64,000 bases of DNA, taken from positions 1 through 64,000 of the forward strand of contig NZ_CAMCBS010000009.1 of assembly GCF_945873075.1 (NCBI RefSeq), written 5' to 3'. This DNA is from an uncultured Moraxella sp. GTDB taxonomy: Bacteria > Pseudomonadota > Gammaproteobacteria > Pseudomonadales > Moraxellaceae. Position 1 is the stretch's first letter. Every line of letters starts with the position of its first letter. Positions 36,716 to 48,040 of the stretch are shown in pieces. A program made the translations under genes and the position numbers. Below the pieces are notes generated by a model, which was not told the origin of the DNA, did not search any database, and saw only the letters and a program-made list of their open reading frames with translations.

Positions 36716-37669
36716 TTAGCTACGCTGATGAATCAATGCCAACGCATGATCAAGTAGTCCAAAGATGGTGCGGTGCTTGTCGCTGTCATCATCAAGCGTT
36801 GGGTTGAACTCAGTGATTTCAAACAATTTGACATTATCCAACATCAACACACGATCAAAAATCCGTCTGACTTCATCAGCTTGATAGCCATCAGGCTCAG
36901 GCGTACCTGTGGCAGGAATCAGCGTATCATCGAGTGCATCGACATCAAAACTGACATAAACCGCATCTAGTCCTGCAAGCTTGTCAATCATCGCATCCAA
37001 TATCACATCCAGTGATTGGCGATCGCCGCCGGCAATCGGCGTGCCTTTGGCAGAATAAGCAAACATCTGATGCTCTGTAATCAAATGCGCTTCAGGTGGC
37101 TCAAAGCTACGCAATCCCAAAAAGAACACATCGCTTGGCAAGATACCATCATGGCTTGAGAGTGATTTCAGCTTATGCCAATAATCTGCCGCCGTCTCAT
37201 CAAGCGTGTTGATTTGGCAATCGACGTTATCGAGTCTCAATGCTGTCGCTAGTGGCATCCCGTGCATATTGCCCGATGGCGTGGTCAATGCCGAATGTAA
37301 ATCAGCGTGCGCATCAATCCATACCACGCCGATACGCTGATCACGATGATGATTCATAAACGCTGCCAAATTGCCAATGGCATTAGAATGATCACCGCTG
37401 ATGATGACGGGAAAAGATTGACCATCCATCTGCTGTAGGCGCTCACCCACCTGCGGCACGAGCGTCTGTTCAAAAAACGGCAACAGAGTTTCGATATATT
37501 TCGCCGATGGATGAGCAGGCGCAAGCTTATCATGCTTGGCATAAATCTTGTGTACAGGCGCACTCGGATAATGCATTTCACAATGCTCGGATAACATCGC
37601 CACGCCATGCGTCGTGCCGTGTTTGCCTGCGCCAATGTCAGAATAAATTTCAATAAACTCAATCGTCAT
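36716..37669 (-). CDS. rocF: Arginase
   Basis: Hydrolyses arginine to ornithine and urea using a binuclear manganese site. 317 residues with the ureohydrolase signatures GDHS, VVWIDAHADLHS, SFDVDALDDTLIPATGTPEP and the C-terminal EFNP. The TGTPEPDG form favours arginase over agmatinase. It stands alone between amiD and nagZ; no urease or ornithine gene lies nearby. The ATG is preceded by only weak ribosome-binding sequence. Confidence 0.9.
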   Translation of the reverse strand: MTIEFIEIYSDIGAGKHGTTHGVAMLSEHCEMHYPSAPVHKIYAKHDKLAPAHPSAKYIETLLPFFEQTLVPQVGERLQQMDGQSFPVIISGDHSNAIGNLAAFMNHHRDQRIGVVWIDAHADLHSALTTPSGNMHGMPLATALRLDNVDCQINTLDETAADYWHKLKSLSSHDGILPSDVFFLGLRSFEPPEAHLITEHQMFAYSAKGTPIAGGDRQSLDVILDAMIDKLAGLDAVYVSFDVDALDDTLIPATGTPEPDGYQADEVRRIFDRVLMLDNVKLFEITEFNPTLDDDSDKHRTIFGLLDHALALIHQRS

Positions 37670-37846
37670 GCAAATGTGTCCCTATTTGTCCGTTCGATGG
37701 GTGAGTTGAATAGACAAGTTAGTATAGCACCGAACGCCATCACGATTTGCAAAAAATCCCAATGGCTTATTCGGTGTTTGTCATAAATTTGCATGATAAG
37801 TATGTCAATATCGCATCACATTGTCATACTTCATGTGATATACGCA

Positions 37847-38920
37847 TTAAGCGGTATAATTGGTCGGATCTTTGGTGTCACAAGGGGTGGTAACTTCAGC
37901 AAAAAACGCCGCCTGTACCGATGCTTTGGCGTGTGCCCAATACGCAAACTGCTGACAAGTCGTCTCAAGATCGCCAAGCCATGTAGGGATATTGCCTTTC
38001 ATCCGCCCAAAACGCTGATGCGGTAGCGTCTGCATCTGCTTGGCAGTCTCGATGGCAAGTAGCGCACCTGCTCGATCATTGCACACGAGCGCCATATCAC
38101 AGCCAGCATCAATCGCCGCCCGCACGCGAGCATCCACCCCGCCTGCAACATGAGCAGCTTTCATGTTAAGATCATCCGAAAATAGCACCCCATCAAAGCC
38201 AAGCTTCTCACGGATAATCTCATGAATCCACACGCTTGAGAACCCCGCAGGCTTATCATCCACTTGACTAAAAATCACGTGCGCCGGCATCAAAGCATCA
38301 AGCTTATCCAGTGTTTTGACAAAGGTTTGGGTATCAAAATTAAAAATCTCATCAAAACTGCGCTCATCAATGGCATCCGCCACATGAGAATCAGGCGCAA
38401 TCGAGCCATGCCCCGGGAAATGCTTGCCCGTCGTCGCCATGCCAGCATCTTTCATCCCATCCATAAAGCGTGCCGACAGTGCCACGATCGCATCAGGCTT
38501 GGCATGAAACGCACGATCACCAATCACTAGGCTGACTCCATTAATATCAAGTACAGGCGCAAAGCTAAAATCCACACCCACCGCCAGCACTTCTGCCGCC
38601 ATCAGATAGCCACAGTCATAAGCAAGCTGACACGCCTTATCAGCATCGATGTCATACAGCTCGCCCAGTCGCCCCATCGCAGGCAATGGCGAAAAGCCTG
38701 TGCGAAACCGTGCCACACGGCCGCCTTCTTGGTCCACCGCAATCAGCACATCAGGATTGGCGGCACGCATCGCATCGGTCAAGGCACGCACCTGCTCAGG
38801 GCTTTCGACATTGCGTGCAAATAAAATCATCCCGCCCACTTCAGGATTGGCAAGTAATGCCACATCGCTGTCATCGAGCACCTTGCCTGCCACATCCGCC
38901 ATGATAATGCCTGTTGCCAT
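37847..38920 (-). CDS. nagZ: Beta-N-acetylhexosaminidase
   Basis: Removes GlcNAc from anhydro-muropeptides in the cytoplasm during cell-wall recycling; its products influence AmpC-type beta-lactamase induction in many species. 357 residues of glycoside hydrolase family 3: GGMILFARN, AVDQEGGRVARFR, KHFPGHGSIAPDSH with the catalytic His loop, and LFSDDLNMKAA with the nucleophile Asp. The start at 38920 (MATGI) has AAGG 8 nt upstream; an ATG at 38938 is less likely. Confidence 0.95.
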   Translation of the reverse strand: MATGIIMADVAGKVLDDSDVALLANPEVGGMILFARNVESPEQVRALTDAMRAANPDVLIAVDQEGGRVARFRTGFSPLPAMGRLGELYDIDADKACQLAYDCGYLMAAEVLAVGVDFSFAPVLDINGVSLVIGDRAFHAKPDAIVALSARFMDGMKDAGMATTGKHFPGHGSIAPDSHVADAIDERSFDEIFNFDTQTFVKTLDKLDALMPAHVIFSQVDDKPAGFSSVWIHEIIREKLGFDGVLFSDDLNMKAAHVAGGVDARVRAAIDAGCDMALVCNDRAGALLAIETAKQMQTLPHQRFGRMKGNIPTWLGDLETTCQQFAYWAHAKASVQAAFFAEVTTPCDTKDPTNYTA

Positions 38921-39241
38921 AGTTTTCGCCTTATTCAAGTGATTTTGTTGGATAAATAGCTTATTATGCCATGAATTGCCAAGATTTTTTAGTGCTGATT
39001 TGTTGCCGAATCATCCGTGATGGCGATTTTCCACTACTTACCAGCTTGCCTTAGCTAATGACTTATGACACTTTGGCTTGTCATCATGCCTTGCTTAATT
39101 CTTGCAAAAATCACCAAAACTTGCCCAAGTGTAACCCACCACCCAATTCCATCTACAAAAACTCTCATGAATGCAAAAAATATTTGGGAAAATTGTGCTA
39201 ATATAGACAGACCCATTGATAACAATAGTTAGGATAATCTT
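38921..39241. other. Divergent spacer between nagZ and prc
   Basis: About 320 bp without a gene. AGGATAATCT before the prc ATG is its ribosome-binding site. AT-rich sequence with TAATATAG at 39199-39206 is a possible prc -10 region, without a clear -35 box. I see no RNA gene. Confidence 0.4.
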
Positions 39242-41422
39242 ATGTCAAAACGCCAATATTTGCTTTCAGGCATCGCCACTGCGGTTGCAGGCGTTATTTT
39301 TGCCCAAAGTTATGTGACAGTTGCCAGCGCCGCTGACCAAGCCGCCTTTGAGCCGACACCAGCTCAGCGCATCACCGCGCGCCAAGTTGCCCTACTGCTC
39401 GACCGTGCGCACTATGTCGATGCTCGCATGGATGCACAGATGAGCCAGAAGATTTTGGCAATGTATTTTGATAAGCTTGATCCAAGCCGTACGCTATTTT
39501 TGCAGTCCGACATTGACGAATTTACCGCCAAATATGGCAATAACTACGCTCAGCGTCTGTTGCGTGGCGATTTGAGCGCAGGCATTGAGATTTTTGAGCG
39601 TTATCGCACTCGCTCAAATGAGTATTATGACTTTGCCAAAGCATTTTTGGCAAAACCCGTCAATCTCAACACCGATCAAAGCATCGTCATCGATCGTGAA
39701 GATGCGCCACGCTTTACCAGCACCGCCGAACAGCGCACTTATTGGCAAAATCAGCTGACCTATTCACTCATCAATTTGACCATCAGCCAAGAAGATGACA
39801 AGGCAAAAGACCAAGCATTTTTGAATAATCCTGATCTGTCTCGTGGTCAAGATTTGGTCAAGGCAGAATCTCGCACGCCAACTGAGATTCTGCAAAATCG
39901 CCTAAACCGCCAACAAGAACAATTAGCTCGCCTAAAAAATGATGAAATCATGGAATACATCCTTGATTCGGCGACGCTGACTTATGATCCGCACAGTAAC
40001 TACTTTGCCCCTGTGCAAGCGCAAGATATGCAGATCCAAAGCAGCCTACAGCTTGAAGGTATTGGCGTCTCTATCCGTCCCGACCGCAAAAATCCTGACT
40101 ACATCCGCATCATCAGCCTAGTCGATGGTGGCCCTGCTGCCAAGTCAGGACAGGTGCGTGCCAATGATTTGATCATCGGCGTCGCCCAAGATGGTGAGCC
40201 GATGGTCGATACGGTCGGCTATACCACTCGTGAGATCGTCGCGCTGATTCGTGGTAAGCGTGGCACGAATGTCACCGTCAAGGTCAAACAGCCTAACACG
40301 CCCGATTCACAAGCTCGCACCGTGACGCTCACCCGTGATGTCATTCAACAAGAAGAGTCGGGCGTACAGCACCGAGTGATCGAGATACCATATGAAGGCG
40401 GCACCAAGCGTGTGGGCGTGCTTGAGATTCCATCATTTTATCTGAATTTCCAAGCTCGCCGAGAAGGGCTGGATGCCAGCCAATATCGCAGCGTCAGCAA
40501 TGACACCGAAAAAGCCCTAAAAGACCTCACCGCCCAAGGCATCGATGGCCTGGTGGTGGATTTGCGTAACAACCCGGGCGGCTCGCTCGATGAAGTGGCA
40601 AAGATGCTTGGCTTTTTTGTCAAAGAAGGCCCGCTTGTACAGATCCGTGACAACCGTGGCAATGTCCGAGTGTATCGTGATGGCGATGGTGGCAAGCAGC
40701 TGTATAATGGCGATATGGCGGTGCTTGTCAATCTTGGTTCGGCATCTGCCAGTGAGATTTTTGCTGCCGCTATCCAAGATTATGGACTCGGACTTATCGT
40801 CGGTAGTACCACCACAGGCAAAGGCTCAGCCCAAGCACAGCGTGATGATCTAGCGCTTGGTTCAATGACCATCACCCAAAACAAATTCTACCGTATCAAT
40901 GGTGGCAGTACGCAGAACAAAGGCGTCGTCCCTGATGTCGAGCTTGTCAATATCTATCAAGGCGTAGAATTTGGCGAACGAGAATACAAGAATCCACTGC
41001 CTTGGGATACCATCGACTCGACCAACTATGTCGCAGCCGGCAAATATTCTAAGGCGCTGATTGACACACTTCAAGCACAGTCAAAGGCTCGCCAAGCCAA
41101 AGATCCGCAGTTTGTTTTCTTAAATAAACTCAATGACATTCGTGCGCTTGATGATGACAAAAAACCTGCCGAAGTAAGCCTGGATAAACGCCGCGCCAAG
41201 CTAACTTCGATCGAAAATCAGACCTTGGCGGCCGAAAATACTCGCCGTCAAGCCACTGGCGAAGCACCTTATACTGATTGGTCCACTTATCAAGCCAGTC
41301 TTGATGCCATCAGTGAAGAGCGTGGTGCAATGAAAGAAAATGAACGCCCTAAGCTGCCCGAGAGCGAAGCCTATGTGCTTGAAACTGCTCGCTTGATGTT
41401 TGATGCCAAAAAAGCACAATAA
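39242..41422 (+). CDS. prc: Carboxy-terminal (tail-specific) protease
   Basis: A periplasmic S41 serine protease that degrades tmRNA-tagged and misfolded envelope proteins and tunes murein hydrolases. 726 residues: an N-terminal signal peptide (hydrophobic segment ending near VASAA), a helical N-terminal domain, a PDZ domain (about 240-335, with LEGIGVSI and VDGGPAAKSGQVRANDLI), the S41 core with Ser in LGSASASEIF and Lys in TTGKGSAQ, and a C-terminal DUF3340 domain. It is monocistronic with a terminator. Confidence 0.97.
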   Translation: MSKRQYLLSGIATAVAGVIFAQSYVTVASAADQAAFEPTPAQRITARQVALLLDRAHYVDARMDAQMSQKILAMYFDKLDPSRTLFLQSDIDEFTAKYGNNYAQRLLRGDLSAGIEIFERYRTRSNEYYDFAKAFLAKPVNLNTDQSIVIDREDAPRFTSTAEQRTYWQNQLTYSLINLTISQEDDKAKDQAFLNNPDLSRGQDLVKAESRTPTEILQNRLNRQQEQLARLKNDEIMEYILDSATLTYDPHSNYFAPVQAQDMQIQSSLQLEGIGVSIRPDRKNPDYIRIISLVDGGPAAKSGQVRANDLIIGVAQDGEPMVDTVGYTTREIVALIRGKRGTNVTVKVKQPNTPDSQARTVTLTRDVIQQEESGVQHRVIEIPYEGGTKRVGVLEIPSFYLNFQARREGLDASQYRSVSNDTEKALKDLTAQGIDGLVVDLRNNPGGSLDEVAKMLGFFVKEGPLVQIRDNRGNVRVYRDGDGGKQLYNGDMAVLVNLGSASASEIFAAAIQDYGLGLIVGSTTTGKGSAQAQRDDLALGSMTITQNKFYRINGGSTQNKGVVPDVELVNIYQGVEFGEREYKNPLPWDTIDSTNYVAAGKYSKALIDTLQAQSKARQAKDPQFVFLNKLNDIRALDDDKKPAEVSLDKRRAKLTSIENQTLAAENTRRQATGEAPYTDWSTYQASLDAISEERGAMKENERPKLPESEAYVLETARLMFDAKKAQ

Positions 41423-41445
41423 CACAGCACGCCGATAGCAGACAA

Positions 41446-41480
41446 CAAAGCCACGATATTTATACATATCGTGGCTTTTG
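41446..41480 (+). terminator. Intrinsic terminator of prc
   Basis: AAAGCCACGATAT pairs with ATATCGTGGCTTT around a short loop, with further T residues; it starts about 25 nt after the prc stop codon. Confidence 0.85.
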
Positions 41481-41534
41481 TTTATTGTCGTGCTTGTTAT
41501 CGTATTTGATATCAGCAGTCTTAACAGCGGACAA

Positions 41535-42887
41535 TCAGCGCATGGTTACAAACTCTTCTGCACCTGTTGGATGGATAGCGACAGTATTATCAAAATCTGC
41601 TTTGGTTGCGCCCATCTTGATTGCCACGCCAAAGCCTTGAATCATCTCATCGACACCAAAGCCAATGCCGTGCAGTCCGATGATTTTCTCATCATCACCA
41701 AGACAAACTAGCTTCATACGGCAAGGCTCACGATGTGCTGTGATGGCACTATACATCGGCGTGAAGTTTGAGCGATAGACCTTGATGGCATCATCGCCAT
41801 ATTTTGCCCGAGCGTCCGCTTCACTCATGCCAATCGTACCAATCGGCGGATGGCTAAACATCACCGTCGGTATGAGCGAATAATCCAGTTTTTCGTTCGG
41901 TTTATTATTAAACAGTCGCTCAGACAGACGGCGACCTGCCGCCACCGCCACAGGGGTTAGCTCGATACCGCCTGCGATGATATCACCCACTGCATAGATG
42001 CCATCGACCGATGTGTTTTGGTATTCATCGACGATGATTTGCCCACGCTCATTCATCGCTACGCCAACTTCTGCAAGCCCGATACCATCGGTGGCAGGCG
42101 TACGCCCAATCGCCCAAATCACGCAGTCCACCACAAGACTTGCCCCATCCGCCATCATGATGGTGATGCTACCGTCATCGTTTTTGGTCAGTGATTGCGG
42201 ATTGGCTTGGGTGTGTAGCTCGATACCATCTTTTTTCATCACATCAACCAGTACATCGACGATATCAGCATCAAATTTACGCAGCGGCTTATCACCACGC
42301 ACCACCAGATGCGTCTTTGCCCCAAGACTATTGACCACACCTGCCATCTCTACAGCGATATAGCCTGCACCGACGATGGCGATACGCTGTGGCAATTCGG
42401 TCAATTCAAAAAATCCATCCGAATCAATACCAAGCTCAGCGCCTGTGATATCAGGACGGCTTGGGCGACCACCTGTCGCAATCAAGATATGCTCAGCCGT
42501 GATACGCTCGCCACCAACTTCGATGGTATTTTTGTCAATCAACTTGGCAAAGCCTGTGATGACATCCACCGAATTTTTGGCAAAGACATTTTGATAAGAC
42601 TGATGAATACGCCCGATATACGCTTGGCGATTGGCAATCAAAGTTTGAAAATCAAAGCGATTCACCGTCACATCAAAGCCATAATCAGGTGCGTATTTAT
42701 GAATCGCATCAGCAATATGCGCCCCATACCACATTACTTTTTTGGGGACACAGCCGATATTGACGCAAGTGCCGCCGATGTGCTTGGCTTCGATGATGGC
42801 GCATTTTTTGCCATAGCTGGCTGCACGGTTGATGGATGCGATACCGCCACTACCGCCACCGATGGCGATATAGTCATAATGTTTCAT
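41535..42887 (-). CDS. gor: Glutathione-disulfide reductase
   Basis: Reduces oxidised glutathione with NADPH. 450 residues, the E. coli length. FAD-binding [13 protein letters not shown] at the N-terminus, the redox-active pair in [13 protein letters not shown], the NADPH-binding [13 protein letters not shown] and the C-terminal HPTGAEE with the catalytic His. The start at 42887 (MKHYDY) has AAGGAT at a good distance; an upstream ATG would add eight residues. It stands alone between prc and ilvC. Confidence 0.95.
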   Translation of the reverse strand: MKHYDYIAIGGGSGGIASINRAASYGKKCAIIEAKHIGGTCVNIGCVPKKVMWYGAHIADAIHKYAPDYGFDVTVNRFDFQTLIANRQAYIGRIHQSYQNVFAKNSVDVITGFAKLIDKNTIEVGGERITAEHILIATGGRPSRPDITGAELGIDSDGFFELTELPQRIAIVGAGYIAVEMAGVVNSLGAKTHLVVRGDKPLRKFDADIVDVLVDVMKKDGIELHTQANPQSLTKNDDGSITIMMADGASLVVDCVIWAIGRTPATDGIGLAEVGVAMNERGQIIVDEYQNTSVDGIYAVGDIIAGGIELTPVAVAAGRRLSERLFNNKPNEKLDYSLIPTVMFSHPPIGTIGMSEADARAKYGDDAIKVYRSNFTPMYSAITAHREPCRMKLVCLGDDEKIIGLHGIGFGVDEMIQGFGVAIKMGATKADFDNTVAIHPTGAEEFVTMR

Positions 42888-42985
42888 GGTTATCCTTGGG
42901 TTGTTAATCAATCAAACAGCAAAAACTGCCTGCTGATATCTATGATGGCATCACCTTTATCAGTTTGCAAGTTTTTTGGTGCAAA

Positions 42986-43016
42986 AAAACAGCCACCCTG
43001 TAGGATGACTGTTTTG
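42986..43016 (-). terminator. Terminator of ilvC
   Basis: An imperfect stem, AAACAGCCACCC with GGATGACTGTTT (two C-A mismatches), followed on the minus strand by seven T residues. It lies about 20 nt beyond the ilvC stop codon. Confidence 0.65.
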
Positions 43017-43036
43017 GACAAATTAGAACCGAGAAA

Positions 43037-44113
<1,077 letters not shown>

Positions 44114-44174
44114 TTACGGTGTATAAAGTATAAATACACCAACAAGTTAAAATCAAACGATTCATTGATAAAAC

Positions 44175-44564
44175 TCACCAAAGAATTTTTGCATCAAATT
44201 GATAAATTTTATCATCTTTACTAATCAATGTCAGTCCTTCGCTGATGGCTTGGGCAACCAACATTCGATCAAACGGATCAGCGTGTATTTGTGGCAATTC
44301 ACCTGCCAATCTTGCATGAGCGGTAGTTATGGATAATACATCAAAACTATTACTCATCGCCAAATGCTCAAAATCATCAATCATCAGCTTGGCAATTGGC
44401 AATTTGCCTTTGTGGTATTTAATACTCATTTCCCACAAATTTATCGCACTGACAAAAATTTGGTTATGGGGATTTTCAATTGTTTGACGGACAGCTTCAG
44501 ATAACTGCTTTGGATTTTGCCACCACCAAATCAATACATGGGTATCTAGCAAATAGCCGTTCAT
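44175..44564 (-). CDS. PIN-domain toxin (VapC-like)
   Basis: 129 residues. PIN-domain acidic residues: LLDTHVLIWW (Asp), a Glu in INLWEMSIK, and the DPFDRMLVAQA region with Asp; SKDDKI follows. VapC toxins cleave tRNA or rRNA. The start overlaps the antitoxin stop by ATGA. The pair sits between ilvH and ilvC and looks inserted into a housekeeping operon. Confidence 0.88.
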   Translation of the reverse strand: MNGYLLDTHVLIWWWQNPKQLSEAVRQTIENPHNQIFVSAINLWEMSIKYHKGKLPIAKLMIDDFEHLAMSNSFDVLSITTAHARLAGELPQIHADPFDRMLVAQAISEGLTLISKDDKIYQFDAKILW

Positions 44565-44833
44565 TGACTAAGCCCATACTCATCAGTATGATCGCCACGC
44601 CACCAAGCCAATTCTTCATCACTCATCGGCTCAAACCACACACTATCATCGGTTTGAGTATTCAGATGTGCCAATTGACCTGCCACTCTGGGTTTTAATC
44701 CTTGTGATTGCGGTAATTGTTGCGACAAAGGGCTGATATGCACCTGCCCATCTTTGATGACCATTTGCACTTGTTGCTCATTTTTGATGTATGCCTGCAC
44801 AACAGGTGGCAAGCTTGCCAATTCCACAATCAC
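44561..44833 (-). CDS. Antitoxin paired with the PIN toxin
   Basis: 90 residues from a GTG start, which has AAGGAG 6 nt upstream. The middle, KDGQVHISPLSQQL, resembles the strand-rich region of Phd/prevent-host-death or similar antitoxins, and the C-terminus (WFEPMSDEELAWWRGD) is acidic and aromatic, suited to binding the toxin. It starts 16 nt after the ilvH stop codon, so ilvH transcription probably extends into it. Confidence 0.75.
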   Translation of the reverse strand: MIVELASLPPVVQAYIKNEQQVQMVIKDGQVHISPLSQQLPQSQGLKPRVAGQLAHLNTQTDDSVWFEPMSDEELAWWRGDHTDEYGLSQ

Positions 44834-44848
44834 AATTTGCTCCTTATC

Positions 44849-45364
44849 TTATAAAGATAAAGTCTTCTCACCACGAGCAATACCAATCACACCTGAGCGT
44901 ACCACTTCTAGGATACGATCACGACCGATGACATCAATAAAGCCATCCAGCTTACCGGCATCACCGGTGATCAAGATGGTGTAAAGATTTGGGGTGACAT
45001 CGACGATTTGGGCACGGAAAATATCCGCCGTACGCTTGACTTCTTCACGGTGCGAGCCTGTAGCACGCACTTTGATCAGCATCAGCTCACGCTCGATTTG
45101 ACTACCGCCACTAATTTCAGACAGGTTTTGCACCTTGACCACTTCGATCAACTTGTGTAGCTGTTTGGTGATTTGCTCAATCTTATCATTGGTAGTGATG
45201 GTCGTCAGCGTCAGACGAGAAATCGTCGGATCGTCGGTTGCAGCGACATTGAGCGTATCAATGTTGTAGCCACGCTGTGAAAACAGACCAACCACACGAG
45301 ATAGTGACCCTGCTTCGTTTTCCATCAATACAGAAATCAGATGTTTATGGACTTGATTTGACAT
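44849..45364 (-). CDS. ilvH: Acetolactate synthase small (regulatory) subunit
   Basis: Regulatory subunit giving valine feedback control to IlvI. 171 residues with an N-terminal ACT domain (ISVLMENEAGSLSRVVGLFSQRGYNIDTL) and the conserved C-terminal domain. The start forms a TAATG overlap with the ilvI stop; GGGGAG lies about 9 nt upstream, supporting it over an ATG at 45391. Confidence 0.97.
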   Translation of the reverse strand: MSNQVHKHLISVLMENEAGSLSRVVGLFSQRGYNIDTLNVAATDDPTISRLTLTTITTNDKIEQITKQLHKLIEVVKVQNLSEISGGSQIERELMLIKVRATGSHREEVKRTADIFRAQIVDVTPNLYTILITGDAGKLDGFIDVIGRDRILEVVRSGVIGIARGEKTLSL

Positions 45365-47169
45365 TAGGTGCGCTCCCCTTTTGATAGCCACATATCACGC
45401 ATTGACTGGCCTGCCACTTGCATCGGATAGACATGCTCACTCTTATCGACATAGACATCGATAAATACAAGCTTATCATCCATCGCTAGCGCCGCTGCCA
45501 GCTCTTGTTCCATCGTCGCAGGGTTGGTAATCTTGACACCCACATGACCATAGCTTTCGGCAAGCTTCACAAAATCAGGCAACGACTTCATATACGACTG
45601 TGCATGGCGTGCTTCGTATAGCATATCTTGCCACTGCTTGACCATGCCCAGTTGAGCGTTGTTTAGGTTTAGGATTTTTACAGGTAGATTGTATTGTAAG
45701 CAGGTTGACAGCTCTTGGATATTCATCTGAATCGAGCCTTCACCCGTGATACAGACGACTGTTTTTTCGGGACGAGCAAGCTTGGCCGCCATTGCATACG
45801 GCAAGCCGACACCCATCGTGCCTAGGCCACCTGAATTCAGCCATTGGCGTGGTTCATCATATTTATAGTACAGTGCAGCGAACATTTGGTGCTGACCGAC
45901 ATCAGATGTGATGATGGCTTGACCTTTGGTTAGCTTATACAATGTCTCAACGACGTGCTGCGGCTTGATGGCGTGGATTTCAGCTTCCATATCATCAGCA
46001 TCATAGTGTAGTCCGTGACGCTTACGCCATTCGTTGATTTGTTGCCACCAGTCGTTCAGTGCGTGCTCATCGATACGCTTATCAGTTTCTTTGAGCAGTG
46101 ATAACATCTCAGTCAGCACAAGCTTGACATCACCGACGATTGGAATGTGTGCTGTGATGGTCTTTGAGATGCTTGCAGGATCGACATCGATATGGATGAC
46201 GGTTGCATTTGGGCAGAATTTTTTGACATTATTGGTCACACGGTCATCAAAGCGTGCACCAATCGCCAAAATCACATCCGCATGGTGCATGGTCATGTTG
46301 GCTTCATAAGTGCCATGCATACCCAGCATACCGATGAACTGCTCACCTGAACCTGGATACGCACCCAGACCCATCAAGGTATTGGTGACAGGCAGCTTAA
46401 GCATATCCGCTAATTGGCGTAATTCATCACTGGCATTACCCAAAATCACACCGCCGCCTGAGTACAGTACTGGACGCTTGGCAGAAAGTAGGGTTTCGAT
46501 GGCTTTTTTGATTTGACCGCCATGCCCTTTGTGTGTCGGTTGATATGAGCGCATCGCTACCGATTCAGGCATATGATAAGCGAATTTATCGCTTGGGTTG
46601 GTCATATCTTTTGGAATATCGACCACGACAGGGCCTGGACGACCTGAGCCTGCGATGTAAAATGCTTTTTTGATGATTTCAGGGATTTCTTCGGCACTGC
46701 GTACTTGGAAGCTGTGCTTGACGATTGGGCGAGAGATACCCACCATGTCACACTCTTGGAAAGCATCATCACCGATGAGCGTGGTCGGTACCTGACCTGC
46801 TAGGATGACCATCGGGATAGAATCCATATAAGCGGTAGCAATGGCGGTCACGGTATTGGTCGCACCTGGACCTGAAGTGGCGAGCACCACACCTGTCTTA
46901 CCGGTGGTACGGCTATAGGCATCTGCCATATGACCTGCCGCCTGCTCATGGCGAACTAGGATATGCTCAATTTTATCTTGTTTGAAAAGGGCATCATAAA
47001 TGTGCAGTACCGCACCGCCTGGATAGCCAAAAATGTACTCAACGCCTTCATCAATCAAGGCTTGAACCAACATCTCGCCACCAGACATCATCACCGTCTC
47101 ACCACGGGCTAGGCGTTCTTGGGCTTCGTGAAAATGTGCAGTCGCATCTTTTTGGGTAATTTGCGTCAT
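45364..47169 (-). CDS. ilvI: Acetolactate synthase large (catalytic) subunit
   Basis: Thiamine-diphosphate enzyme that makes acetolactate or acetohydroxybutyrate, the first common step of branched-chain amino acid synthesis. 601 residues: [19 protein letters not shown] with catalytic Glu downstream in [15 protein letters not shown], and a C-terminal ThDP motif [14 protein letters not shown]. The start at 47169 (MTQITQK) has AAGGA 9-10 nt upstream; ATGs at 47178 and 47193 lie in or before it. It heads ilvI-ilvH with a long leader. Confidence 0.97.
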   Translation of the reverse strand: MTQITQKDATAHFHEAQERLARGETVMMSGGEMLVQALIDEGVEYIFGYPGGAVLHIYDALFKQDKIEHILVRHEQAAGHMADAYSRTTGKTGVVLATSGPGATNTVTAIATAYMDSIPMVILAGQVPTTLIGDDAFQECDMVGISRPIVKHSFQVRSAEEIPEIIKKAFYIAGSGRPGPVVVDIPKDMTNPSDKFAYHMPESVAMRSYQPTHKGHGGQIKKAIETLLSAKRPVLYSGGGVILGNASDELRQLADMLKLPVTNTLMGLGAYPGSGEQFIGMLGMHGTYEANMTMHHADVILAIGARFDDRVTNNVKKFCPNATVIHIDVDPASISKTITAHIPIVGDVKLVLTEMLSLLKETDKRIDEHALNDWWQQINEWRKRHGLHYDADDMEAEIHAIKPQHVVETLYKLTKGQAIITSDVGQHQMFAALYYKYDEPRQWLNSGGLGTMGVGLPYAMAAKLARPEKTVVCITGEGSIQMNIQELSTCLQYNLPVKILNLNNAQLGMVKQWQDMLYEARHAQSYMKSLPDFVKLAESYGHVGVKITNPATMEQELAAALAMDDKLVFIDVYVDKSEHVYPMQVAGQSMRDMWLSKGERT

Positions 47170-47336
47170 CAGTTGCATCCTTTTGCCAATCATATCGGCA
47201 ATATACAGACGAAATGGCGTAGCGTGGGTCAGTAACGGACTGTCAAATACAAGATGACTTCAAAGCAAGGGCATCATGACAATGCCAACAAGAAAGGAAT
47301 TGGAATAATTTCTTGTGTCTTGCAGACCGATAAGTC

Positions 47337-47429
47337 CTATTGCAATGTACAATCTTGCGTCATCGAACGGTAATCCGACGGCACCAATCGCACAAACGCA
47401 GCACCTGATAAATAGCTACGCCGACTCAT
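47337..47429 (-). CDS. Possible leader peptide upstream of ilvI
   Basis: A 30-codon ORF, MSRRSYLSGAAFVRLVPSDY followed by ten residues ending CTLQ and TAG, lies between the ilvI promoter and start. Its codon choice looks like a real gene (CGT, GGT, GCG), but it is not specially rich in Ile, Leu or Val, and it lacks a clear Shine-Dalgarno site. It could be an attenuation leader or a chance ORF. Confidence 0.35.
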   Translation of the reverse strand: MSRRSYLSGAAFVRLVPSDYRSMTQDCTLQ

Positions 47430-47548
47430 GATAATGCTTATAACTTTTAGTATGGTTTATAAGCGTCATCAAAACAATATGAATATCTTACCCCAAAAAT
47501 CCGCCCTTGCCAAGCGTATTTTGCTATTTTTGGCGTTCTTTTTTAAAT

Positions 47549-47576
47549 TTTGTAAAAATTGGCGCATTTTTGTCAA
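47549..47576 (-). promoter_or_regulatory. ilvI promoter
   Basis: On the minus strand, a perfect TTGACA (47571-47576) and TACAAA (47549-47554), 16 bp apart. The transcript would have a leader of about 375 nt. Confidence 0.5.
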
Positions 47577-47683
47577 GTATGATAAATTTTAATTATTATC
47601 TATCCAATTTTATGACAAAAAATAAATAATAAAGCCACCGAACGCATGATAAAATAGCCCTTTTGATTTGATAAATAAAACCC

Positions 47684-48040
47684 ATGCTCAAGCGATTATT
47701 TTGGCTGATTTTGCACACATCTTGGTTGTCAGGCATCTTTGCCACAGCCATCGCTGCACCTATTTATCAATATACAGGGCAATTTGGCGAGATGGTGTAT
47801 AGCCAAACACCGCCCATTGGCAAGCCCTATCAAGCCATCAGCGTGCTACACAGTGCCACCAAAAGCGACAAGATGCAACAAGACTGCCAAAAACTCAAAG
47901 GACATCTAACCACCCTAAACGCTGGCGGTGTCATCCATGAGATTGACGCATCAGGCAACAAAACACAGCTAAGCCCCGCTCAAGTCAGCGAACGCCAAGC
48001 ACAAATCCGTGATGCACTCACGCAGTACTGCCATGACTAA
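47684..48040 (+). CDS. Exported DUF4124-domain protein
   Basis: 118 residues with a signal peptide (hydrophobic segment, cleavage near AIAAP). The start of the mature part, PIYQYTGQFGEMVYSQTPP, has the DUF4124 pattern: an aromatic residue, a turn, then Y/F-S. It ends with a helical region. It overlaps queG by 8 nt (ATGACTAA), so the two are translationally coupled. Periplasmic; function not known. Confidence 0.75.
   Translation: MLKRLFWLILHTSWLSGIFATAIAAPIYQYTGQFGEMVYSQTPPIGKPYQAISVLHSATKSDKMQQDCQKLKGHLTTLNAGGVIHEIDASGNKTQLSPAQVSERQAQIRDALTQYCHD

Larger units (their letters stand above)
47170..47683. other. Spacer and long leader between ilvI and the DUF4124 gene
   Basis: About 510 bp. The minus strand holds the ilvI promoter (47549-47576), a leader of about 375 nt with the small ORF 47337-47429, and a hairpin ACAAGAAA/TTTCTTGT around 47292-47320. 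The bases 47577-47683 are AT-rich and should hold the promoter of the plus-strand gene. Confidence 0.5.
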
